Part shown: piece by piece, positions 55,813 through 64,000 of the stretch
Layout of the letters: every line of letters starts with the position of its first letter
How positions within the stretch are numbered: the stretch's first letter is position 1
Source: Myxococcota bacterium
GTDB lineage: Bacteria > Myxococcota_A > Polyangia > Polyangiales > Houyiibacteriaceae
Length of the DNA stretch: 64,000 nucleotides
Reading direction: 5' to 3'
Assembly: GCA_028284955.1 (NCBI GenBank)
Contig: JANQQS010000013.1
Location: 1 to 64,000 of the forward strand
The notes under the pieces: generated by a model
The model's input: the letters and a program-made list of their open reading frames with translations, nothing else
The model's database searches: none
What the model was told of the DNA's origin: nothing
Made by a program: the position numbers and the translations under genes

Positions 55813-56260
55813 TCGCCGGGATACGATCCCGTCGATTCACCCAAACTCCCCCGCCAGGAGGCACGTGACCTGGGTACGTGGTGGGGTAGCGGACTCGAGG
55901 TGTTGTCTTCGATCCCAGTCTTGTCCCACCGCTGAAGCCCAACGAAACTGGGGCCCCGCCGCTTCGCGGTGGGGCGGACGCGAAGCGGCCGGAGTCGGGC
56001 GGGGGACCCGCGCGGGTCGTACCCGCGTGGGGGAGGGTTTGCATCAAACCCGCCAGACAACACAGCTCCCCCGCCAGGATGCATGTGACGCGGTCGCATG
56101 CTGAAGCCGAGCCAGTCACCGAAGCCGATCCCGAATCTGATCCTGATGCTGTAACCGATCCTGATCCTGCACCCAATCCTGATGCAGCAACGGGTTCTGC
56201 GTCTGATTCAACGTCGGCGTCTGGCTCGGTTTCCGACTCAGTATCAGAGCTTGCAACACC
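55813..56260. repeat. Intergenic repeats: hairpins, a 22-bp direct repeat and a GATCCTGA array
   Basis: No gene is seen between the convergent flavoprotein and tatD genes. A direct repeat CTCCCCCGCCAGG-xx-GCA-x-GTGAC occurs at about 55847 and about 56067. Hairpins include CCGCTTCGCG...CGCGAAGCGG (about 55959-55988) and CGCGGGT-CGT-ACCCGCG (about 56011-56028). From about 56105 to 56245 runs a degenerate GATCCTGAT/GATGC array, similar in composition to the Gly-Ser-coding array at 10650-10737. Confidence 0.6.
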
Positions 56261-57061
56261 TCAGCGGATCGGAAATAGGCGTCGGTAGTTTTCGTTGAGT
56301 TGTTCTTCGACGCTTTCTAGTGTTTCGCCCCACAGCTCCGCGGTGTAGCGGGCGGTGACGGTGACGTTTTTGGGTTCGTTTTCGTGGTCTCGGTCTGGAG
56401 CGAGATACGGGCAATCGGTTTCCAGCAAGATCTGGGTTCGAGGTAGGGTTTCCAGCATGCGGGTGAACGCTTGGTTGCGGCGCGCATTGGCGGGAATGGA
56501 GAGATAATGCCCCGCTTCGGCGATGCGCCGCGCGAGTTTGACGCGGCCACCAAAGCAGTGCCAGTTCACCCGGGTCGTGCCTAGCTCTTCGAGAATTTCG
56601 AACGCGCGACGCTCTCTTTTCCGGCTGTGGATGATGATCGGTTTGTCGGCCTGCATCGCGATCTTAACCAGCGCAATGAAATGCTGCTCTTGCTTGGCCC
56701 ATAGCGCCTCGGGAACCCAGTAGCCATCGAGCCCAATTTCCCCCACCGCGTCGCACGCATCGACATGTTCCGCGACCCAGGCAACCCCTTCCTCACCCGA
56801 AACCAACGGCCCTTCTCTCGGATATTCGACGCCCATCGCCTCCATTTCTGAGAGCACGGCGTCGACCGGATAAAGGCCAAATGCAGGTCGAACCAAATCG
56901 CTGCGCTCGGCGAGAGCGCGCACCGCTTCGTTGTCTTCAGGATTGAGTCCGTTCGAAATGATCGACGTCACTCCGGCTGCGCGTGCGTTCGCAAGCACTT
57001 CGGCCTCCCGCTCCCGCAAGCGGGGATGCGTCAGATGGGCATGGACGTCAAAAAGATGCAC
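56261..57061 (-). CDS. tatD: TatD-family metal-dependent DNase
   Basis: A 266-residue TIM-barrel hydrolase with GTG start at 57061 (MHLFDVHAHLTHPRL). Metal ligands are visible in DVHAHLTH, VGEIGLDGYW, IIHSRKRERRA, WHCFGG and LLETDCPYLAPD. It is expected to act as a 3'-5' nuclease in DNA repair or turnover. It starts 3 bases after the stop of the cysteine-rich lipoprotein gene, so the two are cotranscribed. Confidence 0.9.
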   Translation of the reverse strand: MHLFDVHAHLTHPRLREREAEVLANARAAGVTSIISNGLNPEDNEAVRALAERSDLVRPAFGLYPVDAVLSEMEAMGVEYPREGPLVSGEEGVAWVAEHVDACDAVGEIGLDGYWVPEALWAKQEQHFIALVKIAMQADKPIIIHSRKRERRAFEILEELGTTRVNWHCFGGRVKLARRIAEAGHYLSIPANARRNQAFTRMLETLPRTQILLETDCPYLAPDRDHENEPKNVTVTARYTAELWGETLESVEEQLNENYRRLFPIR

Positions 57062-57064
57062 GCG

Positions 57065-58390
57065 CTATGAGTCTGAACCGTAACACTCCACCGGCGCAAA
57101 CGCGCAGCTGCCGTTCGCGGCGCAGAAGGTCGCGCAATCCACGTCTTCCGCGCAGTTCGCGCCACCTGCCGCCTGGGGCAAGCAAATCTGCCCTACGTCG
57201 TCGCAATCGAGCCCCGCAGCACAACTGTTCGGCTGCGCGGCATCGCAAGACGCGTTGGCTTCGCTCGGCGCTCCGCACACGCTGGCGTCGGGATCACACC
57301 ATAGCCCTTCCGCACAATCGCCTCCTGCAAGCAAAGCCGCCTCGCACGCCGCGCCCGTGTTGCCTCGAGGAGTGCACTCGCCTTCGCCGGCCATGCCCAC
57401 CGGCGGGCAATACAGCCCGGACTCGCAATCATCGTCGATGGAGCAAGGTTCTCCGCGCGATGCGGGCAACAGGCAGCGATCCATGGTGCCACCCTGCACC
57501 CCACATACGTGGGCAGCCGGGCATTCGATCGTCAACGAACACACTTCGCTCGGAGATAGAGGCACGTCGCGACATTCTCCTCCGATGCAGATCGTCTGGC
57601 TCCCGCACTCATCGCTGAATGCACACGTTTCGCGATCGCCTTTGGGCGCCAAGCACATCCCCATGGCTTGCTCTCCTCGCTGGCAAGTCAGCCCGTCAGC
57701 ACACTCTGCACTGGTTCGGCAAGTTTCGCCCTGAGCGCCAAACGCGCGGCACGTTTCAGTCTGCGGATCACAAAACGAGCTCACAGGGTCACACAAGAGA
57801 TCTTGCCGAACATCGCACGGCTGACCGTCTTCGACCCACGGTCGACAGGTTCCTCCGCACACCAGATTCTCCCGGAAGCAATATCCTTCGCCACACTCGC
57901 CTTCGCTGCTTCCCAGCGCCCGACAATCTTCATCGAGCGCTTTGGTTCCCGTGAACACGGCGCGGCAATCCGGGGCGTGATCGAGCAGCCGCTCGGTTCG
58001 GCGAGCGCAGCTACGAGAGGAAATGGTATTCAGGCACGCCGCAGCGGCCGTCGCATCGTAGGCCACCGTGCCGTCTGCGATGCCAATTTCTACCAGCGGA
58101 ATGGTTTCGTTGCGGCAGAGTTCGCGCGTCGTTTCGATGCATGCCTCGGATGGATGATTGGCTTCAAAAGGACATCCGGCGGGTTCGCACCGAGCAGCGA
58201 CAAAGAGGTTGCACCAATCTTCCAGAGGCACCGTGTCGCCGATGACGCTGCTATCTGACCCTCCGTCGCTCGCCACATCGGCGTCATCAAAACTTCCGAT
58301 GGTCAGCCCATCTCCGCATCCGACGAGCCCCGTGATTGCGAAGAGGCTCAAGCCAATGCTACCGCTCTGCAAACCATTCCTATTGCGCAT
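57065..58390 (-). CDS. Cysteine-rich lipoprotein (Dickkopf/EGF-like repeats)
   Basis: A 441-residue predicted lipoprotein with signal peptide ending in TGLVGC (Cys near 25). The mature protein starts with an Asp/Ser linker and a helical region with paired cysteines (LCRNETIPLVEIGIADG), then shows many short repeats of the CxxDxECxxxLxC or CxxGxxCxxxxxxxC type (about 170-430), the disulphide-rich pattern of surface lipoproteins in Myxococcota. Function unknown, possibly adhesion. It is first in a two-gene unit with tatD. Confidence 0.72.
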   Translation of the reverse strand: MRNRNGLQSGSIGLSLFAITGLVGCGDGLTIGSFDDADVASDGGSDSSVIGDTVPLEDWCNLFVAARCEPAGCPFEANHPSEACIETTRELCRNETIPLVEIGIADGTVAYDATAAAACLNTISSRSCARRTERLLDHAPDCRAVFTGTKALDEDCRALGSSEGECGEGYCFRENLVCGGTCRPWVEDGQPCDVRQDLLCDPVSSFCDPQTETCRAFGAQGETCRTSAECADGLTCQRGEQAMGMCLAPKGDRETCAFSDECGSQTICIGGECRDVPLSPSEVCSLTIECPAAHVCGVQGGTMDRCLLPASRGEPCSIDDDCESGLYCPPVGMAGEGECTPRGNTGAACEAALLAGGDCAEGLWCDPDASVCGAPSEANASCDAAQPNSCAAGLDCDDVGQICLPQAAGGANCAEDVDCATFCAANGSCAFAPVECYGSDS

Positions 58391-58513
58391 GTAGTTCCTC
58401 AGTCTAAGTCGTTTCGTCGTGTTCGCGCGAATATCCGCCTACAGGCGTAGCGACGGACCGGTCGGCTCGCAGATTCTAAACGATGCCCAATTGGAGCGCA
58501 CACGCATATCCGT

Positions 58514-58564
58514 CAAAGTAGTCCTCGCCACCAAAGTATCCCTAGCACCAAAGTAACCCTAGTA
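58514..58564. repeat. Three 17-bp direct repeats before the DUF4838 lipoprotein
   Basis: Units at 58514-58530, 58531-58547 and 58548-58564, of which the last two are CCAAAGTATCCCTAGCA and CCAAAGTAACCCTAGTA, end 6 bases before the GTG at 58571. They take the place of a normal ribosome-binding region. Confidence 0.75.
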
Positions 58565-58570
58565 TGTAGA

Positions 58571-60544
58571 GTGGCTCGATTGTGGAAGCAGGCGTGCGTT
58601 CCGGCATGGGTCTTGGTCTCGTGCACCCCGCAAACCGCCGACATCGCGAGCAAAGTCGCCCAGACGGGCGAAACGCGTCCCGCGATCGGCACCCGCGCGC
58701 TCCATAGCCCCGAATCACCAGCGTGCATCGCCCTGACCTACATGCCGGCGCATCGCGCGAGCGCTGAATTCGCGGCGGGCGAACTCCGCGCGTATCTGGA
58801 GCGCATCACCGGGACCGCAGGAATCGTCAACGAAGCGTTCGCTGCTAGACCCGAGGATCCCTCCGCCCAGACCTATCCGGTGCAGATCGATATCGGGCCG
58901 CGCATGTGTGCCAGCGCATCCACGAGGCGATCAACACCAAATCGCCCATCGGCGAATGCCCCACACCCCCTGCTCTCCGCCCAACACGGCAAGGAAGCGT
59001 TCGCGCTGGACGTGCACACCTCCCGCGCAACCATTGTAGGAAACTCCGGGCGCGCCATTCTCTACGGCGTATACGCGCTACTCGAGCACCTCGGCGTACG
59101 TTTCTTCGCGCCACGTTTTGCGTTCTACGAAGATCTTGCCGAATACGTTCCCCGCCAGCGCATGCTCGCGCCATCGCCGCTCCGCCGACTCGAACAACCA
59201 AGCTTCTCCCTGAGACGAAAATACGTCGAAGAAGGCTGGAGCTACACCGCGCAGAATATGGTGCAACTCGTCGATTGGATGGCCAAAAGCCGTCTCAACA
59301 CGCTGGTGGTTCCGTTCGACTACCGAATGCGCGGCGTGACTCGATGGGATGACTTTCGCGAGATCGTGACCCCGGAGCTCAAAAAGCGCGGCATGTGGCT
59401 CGAAGTAGGAGGACACGGATACAATTCCTTTCTCCCGCCTCGTGCCGATCAACCGGCCAACTGGAAGGACGGCTCAGCCAATGTCTTCCGAGTTTCGAAT
59501 GGACCGGCCGTCAAAGCATACATTTCGCGGGTGGTCGCCTATCTGAAGTCGAGACCCGAAATCGATATCTTCGATGCCTGGCCGCCCGACAACGCAACCT
59601 GGGGCCGGCGAACCCTGCGCCGCTTCGGATCGCCATCCGATGCGCAATCCCATATCGCCAACGAACTGGTGCGCGCATTTCGAAACGAAAACCTAGACGT
59701 TCGCGTAGAGGTGGTCGGATATCGGCCGACCGTCGATCCCCCGGAGCGGATCGCGCTCGATCCCAGCGTGATCGTGGACATCGCTCCCTATGACCGCAGC
59801 CAAAGCGAGTCTTTGGTGAACCCGCGGCATCCAAAAAACAAACGCTACGCCGCACTGATTCGGCGTTGGCGCGCAGCCAGGTTCCAAGGGCTCGTTGGCG
59901 TGTACGCGTACTACCGGCGCTACAGCTTTCGCTCGCTTCCGTTGCTATTGCTGCAGCAAATCGGCAGCGAAATTCCCTACCACCATCGCGAAGGCGCCCA
60001 GGGACTGGGGATGTACGCAGAGCCGGCCGACTGGATTGTCTTTGAACCCGTTCATTGGCTCGTGGCCCGCTTGTCCTGGAACGTCCGAGACAAGGAAGCG
60101 CTTTCCACCTATCTTCGCGAACGGTATGGCAATGCGGCGAACCACGTAGCCCGCTACTTTGATTACGCCGAACAAGCCGCACGCGCGCTATGTTCGGTAC
60201 CTGGCGGAGCGTACGACGAGCTCCCACGTGTCGAAGCTGCGCTGGAGGCATTTCAAGCTGCTCAGAACTCACTCCGCGACGCTCGCGCCTCTAGAAATCG
60301 CTCATCAAAGCTCCGCGACCAGCTCATCGATCATCTCGACTACGCTCTCTCCGATACCCAGATGAGCCTCGCTGATGTACGCGGCGAACGAGCTCAGCGA
60401 GAGCACAATCGACGCAAGGTGCATCGATACGTGGAGCGTCACTATCGCAGCGGCTTGCTCCTGCGCGACTATCGAGTGCTCAAACGAATCGATCCCTCCG
60501 TCACCAAAAAGGACATCCCGAAAATCATTGGCGCCTATCGCTAA
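58571..60544 (+). CDS. DUF4838 / GH20-like lipoprotein
   Basis: A 657-residue protein. The start is GTG at 58571 without a clear ribosome-binding site, giving a short signal peptide with lipobox LVSC (about 15-18). An N-terminal alpha/beta domain (about 50-180, SAEFAAGELRAYLERITG ... GRAILYGVYALLEHLGVRFF) matches the non-catalytic 'domain 2' of GH20/GH67-type glycosidases. The central TIM-barrel-like part matches my memory of DUF4838 (WMAKSRLNTLVVPFDYRM ... FDAWPPDN). The C-terminus is helical. It may bind or cleave a polysaccharide at the cell surface; catalytic residues cannot be assigned. Confidence 0.72.
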   Translation: MARLWKQACVPAWVLVSCTPQTADIASKVAQTGETRPAIGTRALHSPESPACIALTYMPAHRASAEFAAGELRAYLERITGTAGIVNEAFAARPEDPSAQTYPVQIDIGPRMCASASTRRSTPNRPSANAPHPLLSAQHGKEAFALDVHTSRATIVGNSGRAILYGVYALLEHLGVRFFAPRFAFYEDLAEYVPRQRMLAPSPLRRLEQPSFSLRRKYVEEGWSYTAQNMVQLVDWMAKSRLNTLVVPFDYRMRGVTRWDDFREIVTPELKKRGMWLEVGGHGYNSFLPPRADQPANWKDGSANVFRVSNGPAVKAYISRVVAYLKSRPEIDIFDAWPPDNATWGRRTLRRFGSPSDAQSHIANELVRAFRNENLDVRVEVVGYRPTVDPPERIALDPSVIVDIAPYDRSQSESLVNPRHPKNKRYAALIRRWRAARFQGLVGVYAYYRRYSFRSLPLLLLQQIGSEIPYHHREGAQGLGMYAEPADWIVFEPVHWLVARLSWNVRDKEALSTYLRERYGNAANHVARYFDYAEQAARALCSVPGGAYDELPRVEAALEAFQAAQNSLRDARASRNRSSKLRDQLIDHLDYALSDTQMSLADVRGERAQREHNRRKVHRYVERHYRSGLLLRDYRVLKRIDPSVTKKDIPKIIGAYR

Positions 60545-60589
60545 CTTCTCTTTTGACTTTTCAGACGCCCTTCGTTAGCACCTTCGTCA

Positions 60590-62020
60590 ATGCAGCGTGG
60601 GACCTCGCCCTCCAGCCGACGTCCACCCCTCGCACGAGCTCACCGCTTCGCTACGCGATGTGTCGCGACGTATCTCGCGATCGGAGCGCTTCCCGCCAGC
60701 GCGCAGGAAGCAAACTACCAAGACATCATCGTGGGGGGTCGTGCAGCCGCGTACGGAGGAGCGTTCACGGCTGTCGCAGACGACGCTTCTGCGGCTCTTC
60801 ACAACCCTGCCGGATTGGCCCAGCTTCATGACCACAGCCTTTCCGCATCGATTTCGGCGTACGGAATTGCGACCACGACCACCGAAAACGTCTTTGTCGA
60901 TAGTCAGGAACCAACCGAGCTTTCCCGAACCGACGTGCAGATCTTTCCCGGGGCGACCGGCTACGTGTTTCCGCTCAAAGGAGGCAATGACTGGTCGCAT
61001 ACGCTCGCCGCGACAATTTTGGTGATCGACTTTTTGGAGTTTGAGGGCGCCGTCGACCTTTCGTCGCCAGACCTCGGGCTTACCACCAATGTGTTCGACA
61101 AATCAGCCATCACCACGCTCTACGCTGGCCCATCGTACGGGTTTCGTTGGCGCAACCTATTTGTCGGCGCATCGGCGTTTCTGCAATACACGCAACTCGA
61201 AACACGAAACTTTCTCAGCTTCACCGCGGATATCGACGGGGCAATTTCACGATTCGCGAGCTTTGAAACGCTCGACGCACACATTTTCGGTCTCGTCGGA
61301 GTCGTCGGCGCGATGTACCAGCTTGACCGTTGGAAACTTGGTGTGTCCGCTGAGCTTCCCAACATCCGGCTGGGAGGTTCCGCCACTTCGTTCGTCGCCA
61401 ACGCCGAATCGCTCGTCATCCCCGACCCGACGAATCCCGAGGCTTCTCTATATCAAGATATTTTCCCAGAAGTCAGCGGGCGAGCTGCCTACAAAACACC
61501 GGCCAAGCTTTCTATCGGAACGAGCGTTTCGCTCGGGCGGTTTATGATTGCGGGGGACGTCGATATGCATTTTCCCGTGGGCGCATACAATCGCATACGA
61601 CTCAACGAGCCCGAGTCGCAAGTGGGGCAGCCTGGGGAGCTTCCAGGACTCGAGGAAGACCGCGAAGTCGACAATCGCAGCATCGATCCCGGAAGAGAGT
61701 TCACCGTGAACGCATCGCTCGGTGGACGTGCCCCGATCGTGGGGGACTACTCGATACTGATGGGCGTATTCACTGATTTCTCTGGGTTGCCCACAGATTT
61801 CGAGGCCCTTAGCGAAGGCGCCGCGGTTGATTTTCTTGGTGGCAGCGTGGCGGTGGCCCGCACGCGTCCAGACTCTGAGTTCTTACTCGGGATCACCGGT
61901 CGCTATGGCTGGGGCGCGACCAACGGCGTCACCTTCACCGATCGCACCGATATCAAAGTCGACGTACGAGAGTGGTCCATGTCGCTGTTCATCGCGGGAC
62001 AAGCCAAGCTCGGCGGATAG
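60590..62020 (+). CDS. FadL/PorV-like outer membrane beta-barrel protein
   Basis: A 476-residue protein with signal peptide cleaved near ASAQ/EA. The mature start GGRAAAYGGAFTAVADDASAALHNPAGLA is the conserved hatch-type sequence of outer-membrane transporters of the FadL/TodX and PorV group (it is quoted here as separate pieces: GGRAAAYGGAFTAVADD and ALHNPAGLA). The rest alternates aromatic and polar residues, as in a beta-barrel, ending at FIAGQAKLGG. It would move hydrophobic compounds across the outer membrane. It follows the DUF4838 gene by 45 bases. Confidence 0.78.
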   Translation: MQRGTSPSSRRPPLARAHRFATRCVATYLAIGALPASAQEANYQDIIVGGRAAAYGGAFTAVADDASAALHNPAGLAQLHDHSLSASISAYGIATTTTENVFVDSQEPTELSRTDVQIFPGATGYVFPLKGGNDWSHTLAATILVIDFLEFEGAVDLSSPDLGLTTNVFDKSAITTLYAGPSYGFRWRNLFVGASAFLQYTQLETRNFLSFTADIDGAISRFASFETLDAHIFGLVGVVGAMYQLDRWKLGVSAELPNIRLGGSATSFVANAESLVIPDPTNPEASLYQDIFPEVSGRAAYKTPAKLSIGTSVSLGRFMIAGDVDMHFPVGAYNRIRLNEPESQVGQPGELPGLEEDREVDNRSIDPGREFTVNASLGGRAPIVGDYSILMGVFTDFSGLPTDFEALSEGAAVDFLGGSVAVARTRPDSEFLLGITGRYGWGATNGVTFTDRTDIKVDVREWSMSLFIAGQAKLGG

Positions 62021-62049
62021 CATGCAACCCTTCGAGCTCCCTTTCGGGG

Positions 62050-62739
62050 CTAGCCGGTTTTGAGCGAACCGGATGTGCCGAAGATCAGATCAGGGATTGG
62101 AGTCAAGGACGCGTAGTTCTTGCTGAAGTCCGCGCTGTGGTGCACCTGATGTTTTCTCGTCAACGCGTTGATCGGCTCGAGAAACCACAACGGAATGTCG
62201 AGCCCTGAATGAATCAAAATATTGAGTGTAGAATATACGAAAAACGCCGCCGCGAACGCGTAGGGCGACACCGGCCCGACCACCCACGTAGACAACGCAA
62301 GCAATGACAGACCCGAGGTAAGCTCCAGCGGATGCTGAAAGAGGCTCTCTAGCGCGGTGGGATGCCGCGCTCGGTGGTGTACCCCGTGCACAAAGCGCAT
62401 CAGTTTCTTGTGGTGAAGCGTTCGGTGCAGCGCATAGTAACCGAAATCATAGACCGCGAGGATGCCGAGCGATTGCAAGGCAATCGACGACCATGAACCA
62501 GCGTCCGAAGAGAACAGGTAGGGTCCAAGTCCGTACACGATCCCCAGCGTGATCCCGAGCGACAATGTCCCGATGATCGCCATATTGTGCACGCGTTCGC
62601 GGGTGGTGACCTTCATCGGCATATGCCCAGGAATGCGGTAGGGCTCCATGACCGGCCAGTGAAACGCCCAGGCGAGCCCGGCCAGGGTAAGCGCGTTGAA
62701 CGCCAGAGTGCCTACGATCAGAAGGTCAAACGCGGTCAT
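62050..62739 (-). CDS. Fatty acid hydroxylase / sterol desaturase family membrane enzyme
   Basis: A 229-residue integral membrane protein with four or five helices and the histidine boxes of the family: HRTLHHKK (about 105-112), HGVHHRARH (about 118-126) and HQVHHS (about 196-201), which bind a di-iron centre. It is expected to hydroxylate or desaturate a lipid using oxygen. It is convergent with the FadL-like gene. Confidence 0.88.
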   Translation of the reverse strand: MTAFDLLIVGTLAFNALTLAGLAWAFHWPVMEPYRIPGHMPMKVTTRERVHNMAIIGTLSLGITLGIVYGLGPYLFSSDAGSWSSIALQSLGILAVYDFGYYALHRTLHHKKLMRFVHGVHHRARHPTALESLFQHPLELTSGLSLLALSTWVVGPVSPYAFAAAFFVYSTLNILIHSGLDIPLWFLEPINALTRKHQVHHSADFSKNYASLTPIPDLIFGTSGSLKTG

Positions 62740-62759
62740 ACCGAAGAAGCCTCAATACG

Positions 62760-62779
62760 CGCCCCGGGCGCGCGGGGCG
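62760..62779. other. GC-rich hairpin in divergent intergenic region
   Basis: CGCCCCG (62760-62766), a 6-base loop, and CGGGGCG (62773-62779) lie between the hydroxylase start (62739) and the last gene's start (62876). Function unclear. Confidence 0.35.
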
Positions 62780-62875
62780 ACTATACGCCGAACCGCGACA
62801 TTACGCACAAACGAGAGCTTCTGCGCACCAGAACGTGGTGATTTTCTTCGCAGAACGCCATAATGCGGTTCGGGA

Positions 62876-64000
62876 ATGAAGTTTCGACGCACCTCATTGC
62901 CCCCGGCATTCCGCGGACGCATGCTCCGTATGCGCTGGGCGCAGTTTCGATCAAAATTTCGGGGCCGCGCAACAAGACTCAAAATCGGCGGCCGCATCAA
63001 CCCGTGGTGGATCCGCGTCGCGGTCGTGATTGCGATCCTCATCGGCGCGTGGGCCGCCGCCGCTTGGCTCGTGCCGAACATCGCGCGCGAGCGCGTGGTG
63101 GCGATGGCGAAACATCGTTTCGGACTTCACGCAAGGGTGCGAGACGTTGGCCTGGGCCTCGGCAGCCTGCGACTTGAGCAAGTGGAACTGCGCGGCTCTA
63201 CCGGAGGTATCGAAGTACGGTTACGCCAGGTCGTCGCCGACGCTAGCGTGTGGGCACTGCTCTTCCGCGGCACCAGCGCGATCGACGCAATCCGAGTCGA
63301 CGGGGTCGAAGCGTCGGTGGATCTATCGCGCGAAGGAGCGAAGGACTCGTTCCGCACGATCCGAAGCAAGATCCGACGGCGCGCACAGCCCGCCAAACCG
63401 TCAGGCAGTTCTCGCAAAGCAGGCTCACGAGCTATTCAGGTACATCATGCACGCATTCGGGTCCGCGATCGGGTAGGGCTACTGGTCGACGTCCAAAAGG
63501 CTCGTGGCCGTGCCGACGGCGCATCGATCTCGGGCGCGCTCGACACACTGCAGATTGGCGACGCGCCTACCCACCGATCCGTTTTTCGGAACGTTCAATG
63601 GGCACTAAAGCACGGAACGGCCGAACAAATCGCTGTCGTCGATCGCATCACCGTGGAGCAGGGACGTGTCCAGCTGATCGAACTCGACGCCTCCAAGACG
63701 AAAGCGCCGACGCAGCAAGAAGATCGATTGCTGCGCCGGCTCAAAGACGCCCGCGCAGCGGTGTTGGGACCTCCAAAAAAGCGAGAGCCGGACGGCGACC
63801 CCGATCGTCACTGGACCGATCGCTTGGCTCCAGACGCAAACCTGTCCATCGAAGATCTCACCGTTCGCAGCCAATCCCAGCAAAGCAACCGCACGATCAT
63901 CCGCGAGCTCCGCGCGCGCGTTCGCGCCCTCCCCGACGGCCGGCATCGACTGGTGGGTCGCGGAAAAACCGCAAGCGCCTCGGGCCCCCCGGGCGAAGTA
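62876..64000 (+). CDS. Large membrane-anchored AsmA-like protein, N-terminal part
   Basis: An open frame of 375 codons runs off the right edge. It starts at the ATG 62876 (MKFRRTSLPPAFRGR), with later in-frame ATGs at 62921 and 62930. The N-terminus is strongly basic, followed by one membrane helix (about 44-66, WWIRVAVVIAILIGAWAAAA). Then comes a periplasmic beta-rich region with repeated short strands (VRDVGLGLGSLRLEQVELRG, VDRITVEQGRVQLIELD), the style of AsmA/TamB/DUF748 proteins. Some myxobacterial proteins with this N-terminus continue into a peptidoglycan glycosyltransferase, which cannot be checked here. Confidence 0.6.
   Translation, partial: MKFRRTSLPPAFRGRMLRMRWAQFRSKFRGRATRLKIGGRINPWWIRVAVVIAILIGAWAAAAWLVPNIARERVVAMAKHRFGLHARVRDVGLGLGSLRLEQVELRGSTGGIEVRLRQVVADASVWALLFRGTSAIDAIRVDGVEASVDLSREGAKDSFRTIRSKIRRRAQPAKPSGSSRKAGSRAIQVHHARIRVRDRVGLLVDVQKARGRADGASISGALDTLQIGDAPTHRSVFRNVQWALKHGTAEQIAVVDRITVEQGRVQLIELDASKTKAPTQQEDRLLRRLKDARAAVLGPPKKREPDGDPDRHWTDRLAPDANLSIEDLTVRSQSQQSNRTIIRELRARVRALPDGRHRLVGRGKTASASGPPGEV

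Noticed and set aside
62863..63177. Rightward 104-codon open frame near the right end
   Set aside because: It is out of frame with the long uninterrupted frame from 62876 that has a membrane helix and runs to the window edge.

Overview
The window is a GC-rich chromosomal segment from a Gram-negative bacterium. It is dense in secreted lipoproteins and cysteine-rich 'CxxDxxC' lipoproteins, has giant RHS and subtilase genes, winged-helix AAA regulators, a protein of the myxobacterial MXAN_5187 type, and a DnaK/DnaJ pair beside gyrA. This mix points to Myxococcota (former Deltaproteobacteria); that assignment is inferred from gene content and style, not from a search.

Region 1 (1-18.7 kb) is accessory. 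It opens with the start of a REP-associated (Y1) transposase gene running off the left edge. Next comes a leftward operon of five tightly coupled genes: a matrixin-like metallopeptidase (17448-18743), a 2114-residue lipoprotein whose C-terminus resembles that of Tc-toxin A subunits (11111-17455), a second lipoprotein (9213-11111), a secreted SpvB/TcdB/RHS shell protein with a deaminase-fold toxin tip (967-9150), and an overlapping immunity gene (458-976). I read this as a surface-anchored Tc-like toxin system. It is the most interesting part of the window.

Region 2 (18.7-31.1 kb) holds a divergently transcribed lipoprotein protease (18983-23560) with kelch repeats and a subtilisin domain. Its promoter region is a near mirror image of the toxin operon's. 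Two consecutive winged-helix plus AAA ATPase regulators follow, then small lipoproteins and a SPOR protein.

Region 3 (31.4-41.2 kb) is a rightward housekeeping run: gyrA, an unusual Hsp70 with a long linker, a J-protein, hisB-hisH-hisA-hisF, and a membrane protein with a PEGA-like end.

Region 4 (41.2-53.3 kb) is leftward. It has an orphan lipoprotein, an intergenic island of direct repeats and hairpins, a Cache-like sensor with a cupredoxin-like partner, a lipid kinase, a small basic protein, fmt, def, smc, a lipoprotein and a small membrane protein.

Region 5 (53.4-64 kb) is mixed: a PlsC-like acyltransferase with an altered catalytic motif, an FAD oxidoreductase, a second palindrome-rich intergenic stretch, tatD, a cysteine-rich lipoprotein, a DUF4838/GH20-like lipoprotein, a FadL/PorV-like outer membrane protein, a fatty-acid hydroxylase, and the start of a large AsmA-like membrane protein cut by the right edge.

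Many disordered linkers in this genome contain short in-frame tandem repeats (15, 18 or 21 bp units). No rRNA, tRNA or CRISPR array was seen.
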